Positions 1-6,648 of a stretch of DNA of 64,000 nucleotides are shown here, piece by piece (the stretch's first letter is position 1; each line of letters starts with the position of its first letter). The translations under genes were made by a program, and so were the position numbers. The stretch spans positions 248,001 through 312,000 of the forward strand of contig NZ_JAATVV010000003.1 of the NCBI RefSeq assembly GCF_013184775.1, given 5' to 3'. The notes beneath the pieces are model-generated. The model did not search any database. It saw only the letters and a list, made by a program, of their open reading frames with translations, and was not told where the DNA came from. The stretch is from Martelella sp. HB161492 (GTDB lineage: Bacteria > Pseudomonadota > Alphaproteobacteria > Rhizobiales > Rhizobiaceae).

Positions 1-2
1 AA

Positions 3-368
3 CGCCTTTTCAGCGCCGGTTTTCAGGCGCAGTTTGAAAAGGCGATGGCCGTTTCGGGCATTGGAAATGATGGCAGCCCCTTCGATTACGACGTTGTCGT
101 CAACGCTCAGGATGGCTGCCCGCTTGAGGATCTTGCGATCGCCCCGCCGCTTGTGCAGGACGGAAAAACCGTTGAAGTCGCGCGTTTCCGCTTCATGAGC
201 TGCTTTGGCTCGCAAGCAGAATATCAGGCGTTTTCCGAGGCCCGGTTCATTCTGGTTGATGAAGGCGGGCAGGTGAGAATTGACGACATCATTGCCGTCA
301 GTCCCGACGGGCAAACTCTCTCGACGCGGGAACAGCTTGGTCTTCTGGCCGGGGGCGGCTCCGACTGA
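3..368 (+). CDS. 3' part of a DUF3828-like protein
   Basis: The frame is open from base 3, so the gene starts before the window; the first internal ATG is at 45. The 121 visible residues end in a TGA three bases before the convergent acetyltransferase gene. The visible part carries NAQDG (residues 34-38), a beta-rich middle with VARFRF, a RIDDI strand and a short last helix (LSTREQLGLL). That order resembles the C-terminal half of DUF3828 proteins, small exported proteins of unknown function. No catalytic residues are recognisable and the N-terminus, where a signal peptide would be, is not visible. The family call is tentative; that this is a real coding frame is fairly sure from its composition. 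Confidence 0.5.
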   Translation, partial: RLFSAGFQAQFEKAMAVSGIGNDGSPFDYDVVVNAQDGCPLEDLAIAPPLVQDGKTVEVARFRFMSCFGSQAEYQAFSEARFILVDEGGQVRIDDIIAVSPDGQTLSTREQLGLLAGGGSD

Positions 369-371
369 GGT

Positions 372-938
372 TCACAGGACGGAGCAGGGCCCTGCGGATG
401 CCACCGGGTGAAGTGCCGTGTCGCACGGTATCGTGGCAAGAAGCGCTGCGACGGATGCCGAAAGGAGCAGGCATGACGTGGCGACCCCCGGCAGGATTTC
501 CCCTCTGATCTGGTTCGCAATGACGAACTGGTTGCGCAGATAGAAATTGATCGCATCTGTGGCGTCTTGCATGACGAAGAGCTGAATCGTGTCGTCAGGC
601 TTTCCGGCCTCCGCGGCAACGCGCAGAAGCTGGCTGCCAATCCCCTTGCGCTGATAGGGGCGAGTGATATAGAGCCCCCAAACCGCGCCGCACTCATCGC
701 CATAGGCGTAGGTGCAGGTGGCGACGATAGTGTCGCCGTCCCTGACGAGCAGGAGGGTCTCTCCGATACCGGGAAGCCCGCCCCCAAGGGTACCATCCCC
801 GAGGTTGTCCACCAGATTTGCAACAACCTCATGACCGAGGGAGTCACTATAGGTGTCCTGCCAACAGGTCGCCATGAACGGCCGGACCTCTTCAAGCAGT
901 TCTTTGCTGATCGGGCTGCTGTGCTTTTCAAGCTGCAT
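372..938 (-). CDS. GNAT family N-acetyltransferase
   Basis: A 188-residue protein of the GNAT acetyl-CoA-dependent N-acetyltransferase fold. The acetyl-CoA pyrophosphate-binding loop is clear at residues 93-105 (RPYQRKGIGSQLL, matching Q/R-x-x-G-x-G), preceded by a beta-4 strand ending in WGLYITR and followed by the usual FYLRNQF beta-turn near residue 140. A purine-rich AGAGGA ribosome site lies nine bases before the ATG. The acceptor substrate cannot be told. The last 35-40 residues are an odd hydrophobic, alanine-rich tail with no GNAT counterpart; it may be a lineage extension or read-through after a mutated stop. It is a single gene facing the upstream DUF3828-like gene. Confidence 0.8.
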   Translation of the reverse strand: MQLEKHSSPISKELLEEVRPFMATCWQDTYSDSLGHEVVANLVDNLGDGTLGGGLPGIGETLLLVRDGDTIVATCTYAYGDECGAVWGLYITRPYQRKGIGSQLLRVAAEAGKPDDTIQLFVMQDATDAINFYLRNQFVIANQIRGEILPGVATSCLLLSASVAALLATIPCDTALHPVASAGPCSVL

Positions 939-1261
939 TTAAAGAAAATCCTCTTTGTGTTGAAGAAAGACGAAACTTTTGGTTAATATCTTGCTCTAAA
1001 TATGTGGCAAGAATCGGAAATATTATATTTCAATATTTTATAATGATTTTTGATTAAGTTATATTTGTAAAATTTCAAAATATTCCAAAAATCGAATTTT
1101 ATATGTTCGATGTCAGCTGGATATTACATGTCGAACCGCAACGGTTCGCCTGTCAGGTGTAGTGTGTCCCCTCAAAATTGTCAGGCTGTGCGTGATCGCT
1201 TCCGGTCGGCGCCGTTACGGCTCGGTCACATGAACAAGAAAAAACAAAAAGGAACCGAACT
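939..1261. other. AT-rich gene-free gap
   Basis: About 320 bases with no convincing gene between two divergently read genes. The stretch from about 975 to 1110 is very rich in A and T (runs such as ATATTTCAATATTTTATAAT), unlike the GC-rich surroundings, which is typical of promoters and of recently acquired DNA. From 1130 on, composition returns to normal and the gap contains a 7-3-7 inverted repeat. A short open frame from 1110 overlaps the next gene out of frame and is not believed. Confidence 0.6.
1132..1148. promoter_or_regulatory. Inverted repeat upstream of effector-like gene
   Basis: CGAACCG-CAA-CGGTTCG is a perfect 7-base inverted repeat with a 3-base spacer, about 115 bases before the ATG of the 336-residue protein. 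It could be an operator or a leader hairpin. No T-run follows, so it is not a terminator. Confidence 0.4.
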
Positions 1262-2272
1262 ATGGATAAGTTCAGGGTTATTCCAACTCGCCAAAATATC
1301 GCCAAGGCCTGCGCAGAAATCGCGCAGAGACAAGCCCGGCCCCAGGAATTCGAGATCGGCGCACCCCGTAGAGTGCTGAGAGACAGTCAATCGCCGGGTA
1401 TTTCCAGCGTCTATAGCTCTGCATCGTCTTCGCCCGCAACAGGCCGGTCTTCGCCAGCGACAAGTGGGTTCTCGCCAGCAACAGGCAGGTCCTCGCCCGC
1501 AACAAGCGGGTCTTCGCCAGCAATAAGCCGGTCTTCACCGACCAGCGGGTTTTCCAATATGAGCACTGGTTCGCTCTTGCGGCTCGACAATAATATGAAA
1601 ATCGCGCGAACGGTTGTGCAGCGTGTTCAGGAGAAAGTTCCGTCACGGCATGAAGCAGACCACAGCGGCCTGACCTCGGCGTCAAACGGGCGTCCTGTGC
1701 GGGAGGGTGATCCTGTTCGCTTTATGGTCAACGTCCGTTTGCCGGTCCTCAGCAAGGTTCATCAGGATGCTCAGGAGTTTAGAGGACCTTCATACGTGCA
1801 GACCCGGATGCACAAGAATGCCTGGAAGTCCTGTCTGAAGCTCAGCAGCAAGCTGAGCGCGAAGGAAAAGATCGGCGGCAGTTCGGAACTGGCGCAGATG
1901 ACTGCGCGGGAACTCAAGAAATGCGGCTACGGACGCAGCATCGAGATTGTCAGCATTCCGGTGAAACTGGAAAATGCCGATGTCACCGGCCAGCGGCCGG
2001 ATCATCAGTTCGTCGTGATTGATCGGGAGCGCTATTCACGCCTTACGTCCGGCGCCCATGCGCAGGGGGTCGGTCCACTGGCCCATGACGGGCTCGATAT
2101 CGGCCGCCCGGACGAGGGGTGGAGCCCCGATGCCGTGGTCGTCGATCCGTTCGCGGGGGCGATCTATCCGGCGGCGCAGTTTCAGGCGTTCTGGGATCAT
2201 CTCAGTGACAGGGCGGCTGACGGCGAACAGCAGTCTGAGCCGATGCGGGCGCAACTGCTCTTCAAGCTCTGA
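1262..2272 (+). CDS. Putative secreted effector, Ser/Pro repeats plus papain-like C-terminal domain
   Basis: A 336-residue solitary protein. Residues 1-50 are polar, 52-98 are a low-complexity Ser/Pro/Ala/Thr region built from 7-residue repeats (SSPATGR type), and 185-312 look like a papain-like toxin or effector domain: GGSSELAQMTARELKK (205-220), DHQFVVIDR (247-255) and DAVVVDPFAGAIYPA (290-304). In such domains the first motif is normally G-N-C-G-E and supplies the nucleophilic Cys, with the His from DHxF and the Asp from VVxDPW. Here His248 and Asp295 are present but the Cys position is Ser207/Ser208. There is no Sec signal peptide; a disordered polar N-terminus suits type III or IV export, but no secretion genes are in the window. 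Start chosen for the AAAAAGGAA ribosome site 7-8 bases upstream. Fold call is by pattern only. Confidence 0.55.
   Translation: MDKFRVIPTRQNIAKACAEIAQRQARPQEFEIGAPRRVLRDSQSPGISSVYSSASSSPATGRSSPATSGFSPATGRSSPATSGSSPAISRSSPTSGFSNMSTGSLLRLDNNMKIARTVVQRVQEKVPSRHEADHSGLTSASNGRPVREGDPVRFMVNVRLPVLSKVHQDAQEFRGPSYVQTRMHKNAWKSCLKLSSKLSAKEKIGGSSELAQMTARELKKCGYGRSIEIVSIPVKLENADVTGQRPDHQFVVIDRERYSRLTSGAHAQGVGPLAHDGLDIGRPDEGWSPDAVVVDPFAGAIYPAAQFQAFWDHLSDRAADGEQQSEPMRAQLLFKL
1427..1549 (+). repeat. 21-bp in-frame tandem repeat
   Basis: Five 21-base units (1427-1447, 1448-1468, 1469-1489, 1490-1510, 1511-1531) plus an 18-base partial unit encode SSPATGR, SSPATSG, FSPATGR, SSPATSG, SSPAISR and SSPTSG, residues 56-96 of the effector-like protein. 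Units differ at several bases, so the array is not a recent duplication, but copy number could vary between strains. Confidence 0.9.
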
Positions 2273-2289
2273 TCCGTTTCGTGTGCGGT

Positions 2290-2315
2290 TCGGGGCCTCA
2301 GGCCCCGACGCTTTT
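2290..2315 (+). terminator. Rho-independent terminator of effector-like gene
   Basis: TCGGGGCC-TCA-GGCCCCGA is a perfect 8-bp stem with a 3-base loop, followed by CGCTTTT. It begins 17 bases after the effector-like stop. The loop TCA is also the stop codon of the convergent LacI gene, so the two genes' ends overlap the same hairpin. Confidence 0.7.
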
Positions 2316-3305
2316 ACGGCTGATCAGGGAGCAGGGCAGGCGGACAATGCCGGTCGCCACCGGTTCGCCACGGGTCAGTTCGAGCATGGCGAGTGCCGAG
2401 CGATGGCCGATCTCCTTCAGTTCCATGTCGATTGTCGTCAGCGGCGGGCGGGTCTGGCGCGACACGACCTCCCAGTTGTCGAAACCGATCACACGGATAT
2501 CATCAGGGACCAGAATGGCGCGGTCCCGAAGCGCATCGAGTACGCCACGGGCGATCTCATCACTGCCGCAAAAGATGCCGTCAGGCAGGCTGGCTCCGCT
2601 TGAGACCAGCTGATCGATGGCCTCATGGCCCCATTCTTCCGACCAGCCGCCAAACATGACTTTGCGTGGGCTCGGACAGCTTTGCTGATAGGCCTCGGCG
2701 CGAATGCGCGCGGCAAGCCAGGTGTCCGGGCCGGTGATATGCAGGATGTCGCGACAGCCTGCCGCCTCAAGATGGCTGATTGCCAGGCGGGCGCCATGGG
2801 CATCATCCGGAACGAAGCTGGTGGAATGTTTCGGCCCTATGGCGAAGGCATAGACCACCGGAATGGTCAGGGAATGAAGATCAATCGGCGGTTCGCTGTC
2901 CAGCCGGATGGCGGTGAAGATGATGCCGTCGACCTGTTTGTCGAGCAGCGCCTGGAGGTGCAGTTCCGCCAGCCGCTTGTCGCCGCTTGTGGCGCACAGG
3001 AAAGCGGAAACGCCGTGGTCGACCAGCACTTCGGAAACACCGGAGCTGATCGGCAGTGTCAGGCGGCCATAGGTGTCATCGGTGATGATGCCGATGGTGA
3101 GGCTGCGATGGGAGAGAAGCGACCGCGCCAGCGCATTGGGGCGGAAGCCGATTTCCTGGGCGATCTGCGCCACGCGGTCACGCGTTTCCGCATTGACCCG
3201 ACCGACCCCGTTGAGTGCGTTCGAGGCGGTCGAGAGGCTGACGCCTGCCGCTTTGGCGACGTCGCGCAGTGTCCGTCTGCGGTGCTGGATGGGTTTGATC
3301 GTCAT
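2298..3305 (-). CDS. LacI family transcriptional regulator of arabinoside uptake operon
   Basis: A 335-residue LacI/GalR repressor. The N-terminal helix-turn-helix and hinge are clear (TLRDVAKAAGVSLSTASNAL near residues 12-31, then RPNALARSL), followed by a periplasmic-binding-protein-like sensor domain with the usual GIITDD, VVYAFA and DDIRVIGFDN strands. The start is the ATG at 3305 because GAGGG lies seven bases upstream; an ATG at 3338 would add eleven residues but has a poorer site. It is divergent from the sugar transporter and GH127 genes and the 160-base gap holds two copies of a LacI-type palindrome, so it probably represses both itself and the operon until a sugar, perhaps an arabinose-containing one, binds. 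Confidence 0.92.
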   Translation of the reverse strand: MTIKPIQHRRRTLRDVAKAAGVSLSTASNALNGVGRVNAETRDRVAQIAQEIGFRPNALARSLLSHRSLTIGIITDDTYGRLTLPISSGVSEVLVDHGVSAFLCATSGDKRLAELHLQALLDKQVDGIIFTAIRLDSEPPIDLHSLTIPVVYAFAIGPKHSTSFVPDDAHGARLAISHLEAAGCRDILHITGPDTWLAARIRAEAYQQSCPSPRKVMFGGWSEEWGHEAIDQLVSSGASLPDGIFCGSDEIARGVLDALRDRAILVPDDIRVIGFDNWEVVSRQTRPPLTTIDMELKEIGHRSALAMLELTRGEPVATGIVRLPCSLISRKSVGA

Positions 3306-3320
3306 CAGTATCCCTCGGTT

Positions 3321-3336
3321 GATAAAACCTTTTAGC
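3321..3336. promoter_or_regulatory. LacI-type operator, copy 1
   Basis: GATAAAACCTTTTAGC; read on the other strand GCTAAAAGGTTTTATC, it matches copy 2 at 13 of 16 positions. The central AAAA-CC-TTTT is a perfect palindrome. It lies 16 bases before the repressor's ATG, where binding would block the repressor's own transcription. Confidence 0.6.
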
Positions 3337-3352
3337 AAATGATTTCAAAGCT

Positions 3353-3368
3353 GCAAAAAGGTTTTTGC
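3353..3368. promoter_or_regulatory. LacI-type operator, copy 2
   Basis: GCAAAAA-GG-TTTTTGC has perfect 7-base arms around a 2-base centre, the symmetry expected of a LacI-family operator. Its centre is 32 bases (about three helical turns) from that of copy 1, so two repressor dimers would sit on the same DNA face. It is about 100 bases upstream of the binding-protein gene. Confidence 0.65.
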
Positions 3369-3414
3369 ACAATTTTGCACGCAACGTGTCGACAACAAAA
3401 TTAATCTCACCTAC

Positions 3415-3426
3415 CGTGAATTCACG
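3415..3426. promoter_or_regulatory. 12-bp perfect palindrome before sugar-binding protein gene
   Basis: CGTGAATTCACG is a perfect 12-base palindrome, 41 bases before the ATG at 3468. It differs from the AT-rich LacI-type sites, so it could be a site for a second regulator or chance. Confidence 0.3.
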
Positions 3427-3467
3427 TCGAAGATAAGTAACGACGAACCACCAAAAAGGGGAAGCAG

Positions 3468-4712
3468 ATGCTGAAACGCAAATTGATGCTCGCTGCAGCA
3501 ACATTGGCTGTCATGACCTCCGCCGCCAGCGCCGAAGATGTGACGCTGTGGGTGCGCACGTCGTCGGGGCCGGTGCTGCAGGCACTTGCCGACAAGTACA
3601 ATGCCAGCCATGACGACAAGGTCAATGTCACGCAGGTGATTGCCGAACAGATGGTACCGAAACTCGGTGCCTCGATTGCCGCCGGTACGCCGCCGGATGG
3701 TGCCGTGCTCGACCTGATCTATCTTCCGACCTTTGCCGCCAATGACACGCTGGAAGACATTACCGGCTTTGTCGATGGCCTGCCTTACGCCGATGCGCTC
3801 AGCCCGTCGCATATCCGCCTTGCCACCTATGACGGCAAGATCTATGGCGTGCCGGCGCTGCCCGATGCCTCGATCATCGCCTATAATACCGACCTGTTTG
3901 AAAAAGCCGGTCTTGATCCGACCAAGGCGCCGGCCTCGCTGGATGAAATCGCGGCTGATGCCAAGAAGATCAGCGCACTTGGCGATGACACTTACGGCTT
4001 CTATTTCGTTGCCAATTCCGGTTCCTGGCTGATCTATGACTTCCTGCCGCATATCTGGGCGGCCGGTGATGACATTCTGTCGGAAGACGGCCGTGAAGCC
4101 ACCGTCGACACGCCGGCGATGCGCGCGACGCTCGCAGACTATTCCGATATGTGGAAGGCTGGCGCCATTCACCCGACGTCGCGTTCCGGCAATGGCAACA
4201 ACGCCGTTGAAGCCTTCGCATCCGGCAAGGTCGGCATCCTGATGACCGGCTCCTACATCGTCAATCTGCTGACCAGCAAATATCCGGACGTCAATTTCGC
4301 AGTCGCTCCGATTCCGGGTCCCGAAGGCGGCGCCTCCAGCTTTGCCGGCGGCGATACGCTGGCGATGATCAAGGGCATCAGCCCGGAGAAGAAGGCGGTC
4401 CTTGAAGATTTCGTCAAGTTCTACATGGAGCCGGAACAGCAGGTCTTCATTACCCAGGAATCCGGCATGCCGTCGCGTACCGATCTGGCGGATGAGGCCT
4501 ATGCCCAGTTCGACAAGCGCAACCTCGTTGCCTATGACATCCTGTCGAAGGCCCGCACGCCCTACACATACGCCTCCGATGAGCTTTTCGTGTCGCGAAC
4601 CGGCCCCTTCATCAACCTGATCCAGACCGGCATTTTCGACGACAATGTCGATGGCGCCATTTCCACGGCTCAGGATGCGTTCACCAAGATCCTCGATCGC
4701 ACCAATCCGTAA
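3468..4712 (+). CDS. ABC sugar-binding protein (family 1)
   Basis: A 414-residue periplasmic solute-binding protein of the carbohydrate family 1 type. It has a classic signal peptide (MLKRK, hydrophobic core to about residue 18, cleavage after ASA near 22) and the mature protein opens with EDVTLWVRT. Family features include a DLIYLP / YDGKIYGVPALPDASIIAYN hinge region near residues 85-140 and a C-terminal helical part. AGGGGAAG precedes the ATG. It is the first gene of an operon with two permeases, a GH127 enzyme and an ATPase, so it probably delivers oligosaccharides with L-arabinofuranose; the ligand is inferred from the enzyme, not from the protein itself. Confidence 0.92.
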   Translation: MLKRKLMLAAATLAVMTSAASAEDVTLWVRTSSGPVLQALADKYNASHDDKVNVTQVIAEQMVPKLGASIAAGTPPDGAVLDLIYLPTFAANDTLEDITGFVDGLPYADALSPSHIRLATYDGKIYGVPALPDASIIAYNTDLFEKAGLDPTKAPASLDEIAADAKKISALGDDTYGFYFVANSGSWLIYDFLPHIWAAGDDILSEDGREATVDTPAMRATLADYSDMWKAGAIHPTSRSGNGNNAVEAFASGKVGILMTGSYIVNLLTSKYPDVNFAVAPIPGPEGGASSFAGGDTLAMIKGISPEKKAVLEDFVKFYMEPEQQVFITQESGMPSRTDLADEAYAQFDKRNLVAYDILSKARTPYTYASDELFVSRTGPFINLIQTGIFDDNVDGAISTAQDAFTKILDRTNP

Positions 4713-4723
4713 TGCAAACGCGC

Positions 4724-4753
4724 CGGATGGCAGGTGCCGATACCTGCCATCCG
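4724..4753 (+). promoter_or_regulatory. Intercistronic hairpin after binding-protein gene
   Basis: CGGATGGCAGGT-GCCGAT-ACCTGCCATCCG is a perfect 12-bp stem with a 6-base loop, 12 bases after the binding-protein stop. There is no T-run, so it more likely protects the upstream mRNA or partly attenuates transcription, letting binding protein exceed permease. Confidence 0.75.
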
Positions 4754-4835
4754 CCTCGGTTTCAGCCCGCTGCGTGGAAGCGATGTGCCTTGGCTGCCCC
4801 AAAGCCGAAATCTTCGATGAGAAGGATGTGAAATC

Positions 4836-5756
4836 TTGCCGTTCAAGCGCTTGAGAGCAAATAGGGCTCCTGACGGCGATCAGGAGCCGCATGGCTGGCT
4901 TGGCCTTGCCTATATCGCGCCAAGCATGGTGTTCATCATCGGTCTGTTCGTCATTCCGCTGGTGATGACGATCTGGATGAGCTTTTTCCGCTGGCCATTG
5001 CTCGGCCGCCGCAAGTTCATCGGCATGGACAATTATGCCGAACTGATCGGCGATCAGCAGCTGTGGCATTCGCTGGGTTTCACCCTGCTTTATACCGTCC
5101 TTGTCACTGCGGCGATCATGGCGGTTGCCTTTCCACTGGCGCTTCTGGTTGACCGGCCATTGCGCTCCGTAGGCTTCTTCCGCACCATTTTCTTCATGCC
5201 GGTGGTGATCGGCTTTTCGGCCGCCTCGACGCTGTGGATGTGGCTGCTCAACCCTGATAACGGCGTTTTCGCCCATCTTCTGACCGGGCTAGGTATCGTC
5301 TCGCATGCGCCGCGACCGCTGGAAAGCTTCTGGCCGGCGCTGGGTGTCATCATCCTGATGGTGGTGTGGAAGACCGCCGGTTTCACCATGGTCATTCTGC
5401 TCACCGGGCTTCAGAGCATTCCGAACGAGATTGTCGAAGCTGCGCGCATCGATGGTGCCAGTCCCTTTTCCCGCTTCCGCCGGATCACTCTGCCTCTGAT
5501 GCGCAATTCCGTGCTGCTGGCACTGATCCTCAACATCACCTCGTCCATGCTCGCTTTCGACCAGTTCTTCATCATCACCCAGGGCGGGCCGAACAATTCG
5601 ACCATTTCAGCGGTGTTCACCATCTATCTGGCGTCCTTTTCCTCCTATCGCCTCGGTTACGGTTCGGCGCTGTCCTTCGCGCTGCTGGTCGTGCTGGTGG
5701 CGCTGAGTTCGATCCAGCTGTCCTTCATGCGCCAGCGCCCGGAGGGGGGACGATGA
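4836..5756 (+). CDS. ABC sugar transporter permease 1 (MalF/UgpA type)
   Basis: A 306-residue inner-membrane permease with six predicted membrane segments, beginning with GLAYIAPSMVFIIGLFVIPL. The cytoplasmic EAA loop that docks on the ATPase is EAARIDGASPFSRFRRITLP around residue 200. No in-frame ATG fits; TTG at 4836 is preceded by GAAGGA nine bases away and gives a normal length, so a TTG start is chosen. The stop overlaps the ATG of the next permease gene (ATGA), showing translational coupling. It forms the translocation channel with that protein. Confidence 0.9.
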   Translation: MPFKRLRANRAPDGDQEPHGWLGLAYIAPSMVFIIGLFVIPLVMTIWMSFFRWPLLGRRKFIGMDNYAELIGDQQLWHSLGFTLLYTVLVTAAIMAVAFPLALLVDRPLRSVGFFRTIFFMPVVIGFSAASTLWMWLLNPDNGVFAHLLTGLGIVSHAPRPLESFWPALGVIILMVVWKTAGFTMVILLTGLQSIPNEIVEAARIDGASPFSRFRRITLPLMRNSVLLALILNITSSMLAFDQFFIITQGGPNNSTISAVFTIYLASFSSYRLGYGSALSFALLVVLVALSSIQLSFMRQRPEGGR

Positions 5757-6625
5757 GAAAGCAACCGATCTTTGTCGCGCCTGAAGATGGCTACCGCGCG
5801 CTTGCGGGCCGTATGATCCTGTTTGCCGTGATGGTGGTGCTTGCCGCCTTCTTCCTGATGCCGGTGATCTGGTCCTTCGCCAACTCGTTCAAGCCAGCGG
5901 CCGATGCGCTGGCCCATCCGGTCGCGCTGTTTTCCAGGGCCTTTTCTTTGGAAAACTACCGCCGCCTCGAGGATGTGGGCGCGGGCTGGTATGTCTATGC
6001 CGGCAATTCCGTGTTCATCGCGCTGGGGACAATCCTCTTCACCGTAGCGGTGTCCGTGCCGGCCGGTTACGGCTTTTCCAAGTTCCGTTTTCCCGGTCAG
6101 TCGCTGATCTTCGTCATCATCATGGCGACCATGATGATCCCGTTTCAGTCGATCCTGACACCGCTGTTCCTGATCCTGAAATTCCTGCATCTGCAGAATT
6201 CGCTGTTCGGGCTGGTGCTGATCTACACGACGTTTCAGCTGCCCTTCTCGATCTTCATGATGCGCAACGCCTTTGACGCGATCCCGCTGGCGCTGATCGA
6301 GGCCGGGCGGATTGATGGTGCCTCGCAGTTCACACTTGTCCGGCGGATCCTGCTGCCGCTGGCGCTGCCGGGCGTGGCAACGGTGGCCATGTTCGCCTTC
6401 CTCAATTCGTGGAATGAGTTTCTGGCGGCGCTGATTTTCCTGTCGGATCAGAACAAGTTCACCCTGCCGATCATGCTGGTGAACGTTTCCTCCGGCATTT
6501 ACGGCATCATCGACTGGGGCGCGCTTCAGGCCGGTATCACCGTCACCATGGTGCCGTGCATCCTGCTTTTCCTCGCATTGCAACGTTACTACGTGCGCGG
6601 CCTCACCGCCGGCGCCGTCAAGTAA
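5753..6625 (+). CDS. ABC sugar transporter permease 2 (MalG/UgpE type)
   Basis: A 290-residue permease with six hydrophobic segments and an EAA loop (EAGRIDGASQFTLVRRILLP) near residue 183. The ATG at 5753 overlaps the preceding stop and has GGAGGGGG seven bases upstream; a longer open frame reaching back into the first permease is not used. The C-terminal YYVRGLTAGAVK matches the typical end of MalG-type subunits. Confidence 0.93.
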   Translation: MRKQPIFVAPEDGYRALAGRMILFAVMVVLAAFFLMPVIWSFANSFKPAADALAHPVALFSRAFSLENYRRLEDVGAGWYVYAGNSVFIALGTILFTVAVSVPAGYGFSKFRFPGQSLIFVIIMATMMIPFQSILTPLFLILKFLHLQNSLFGLVLIYTTFQLPFSIFMMRNAFDAIPLALIEAGRIDGASQFTLVRRILLPLALPGVATVAMFAFLNSWNEFLAALIFLSDQNKFTLPIMLVNVSSGIYGIIDWGALQAGITVTMVPCILLFLALQRYYVRGLTAGAVK

Positions 6626-6648
6626 GCCCTTATCGCATAGGAGTTTTC

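Noticed and set aside
384-395. Perfect palindrome GCAGGGCCCTGC considered as a terminator between the first two genes
   Set aside because: It has no loop bases or T-run and lies within the coding end of the acetyltransferase gene.
1110-1379. An 89-codon open frame overlapping the effector-like gene start
   Set aside because: Out of frame with the longer repeat-bearing gene, without ribosome site, and its composition is unstructured.
1427-1549. Tandem repeats considered as a CRISPR array
   Set aside because: Units are contiguous without spacers, imperfect and in frame inside a coding sequence.
3411-5276. A 621-codon open frame on the minus strand
   Set aside because: It lies antisense to the sugar-binding protein and permease genes; its Arg/His/Gly-rich product has no motifs, as expected of a mirror frame in GC-rich DNA.
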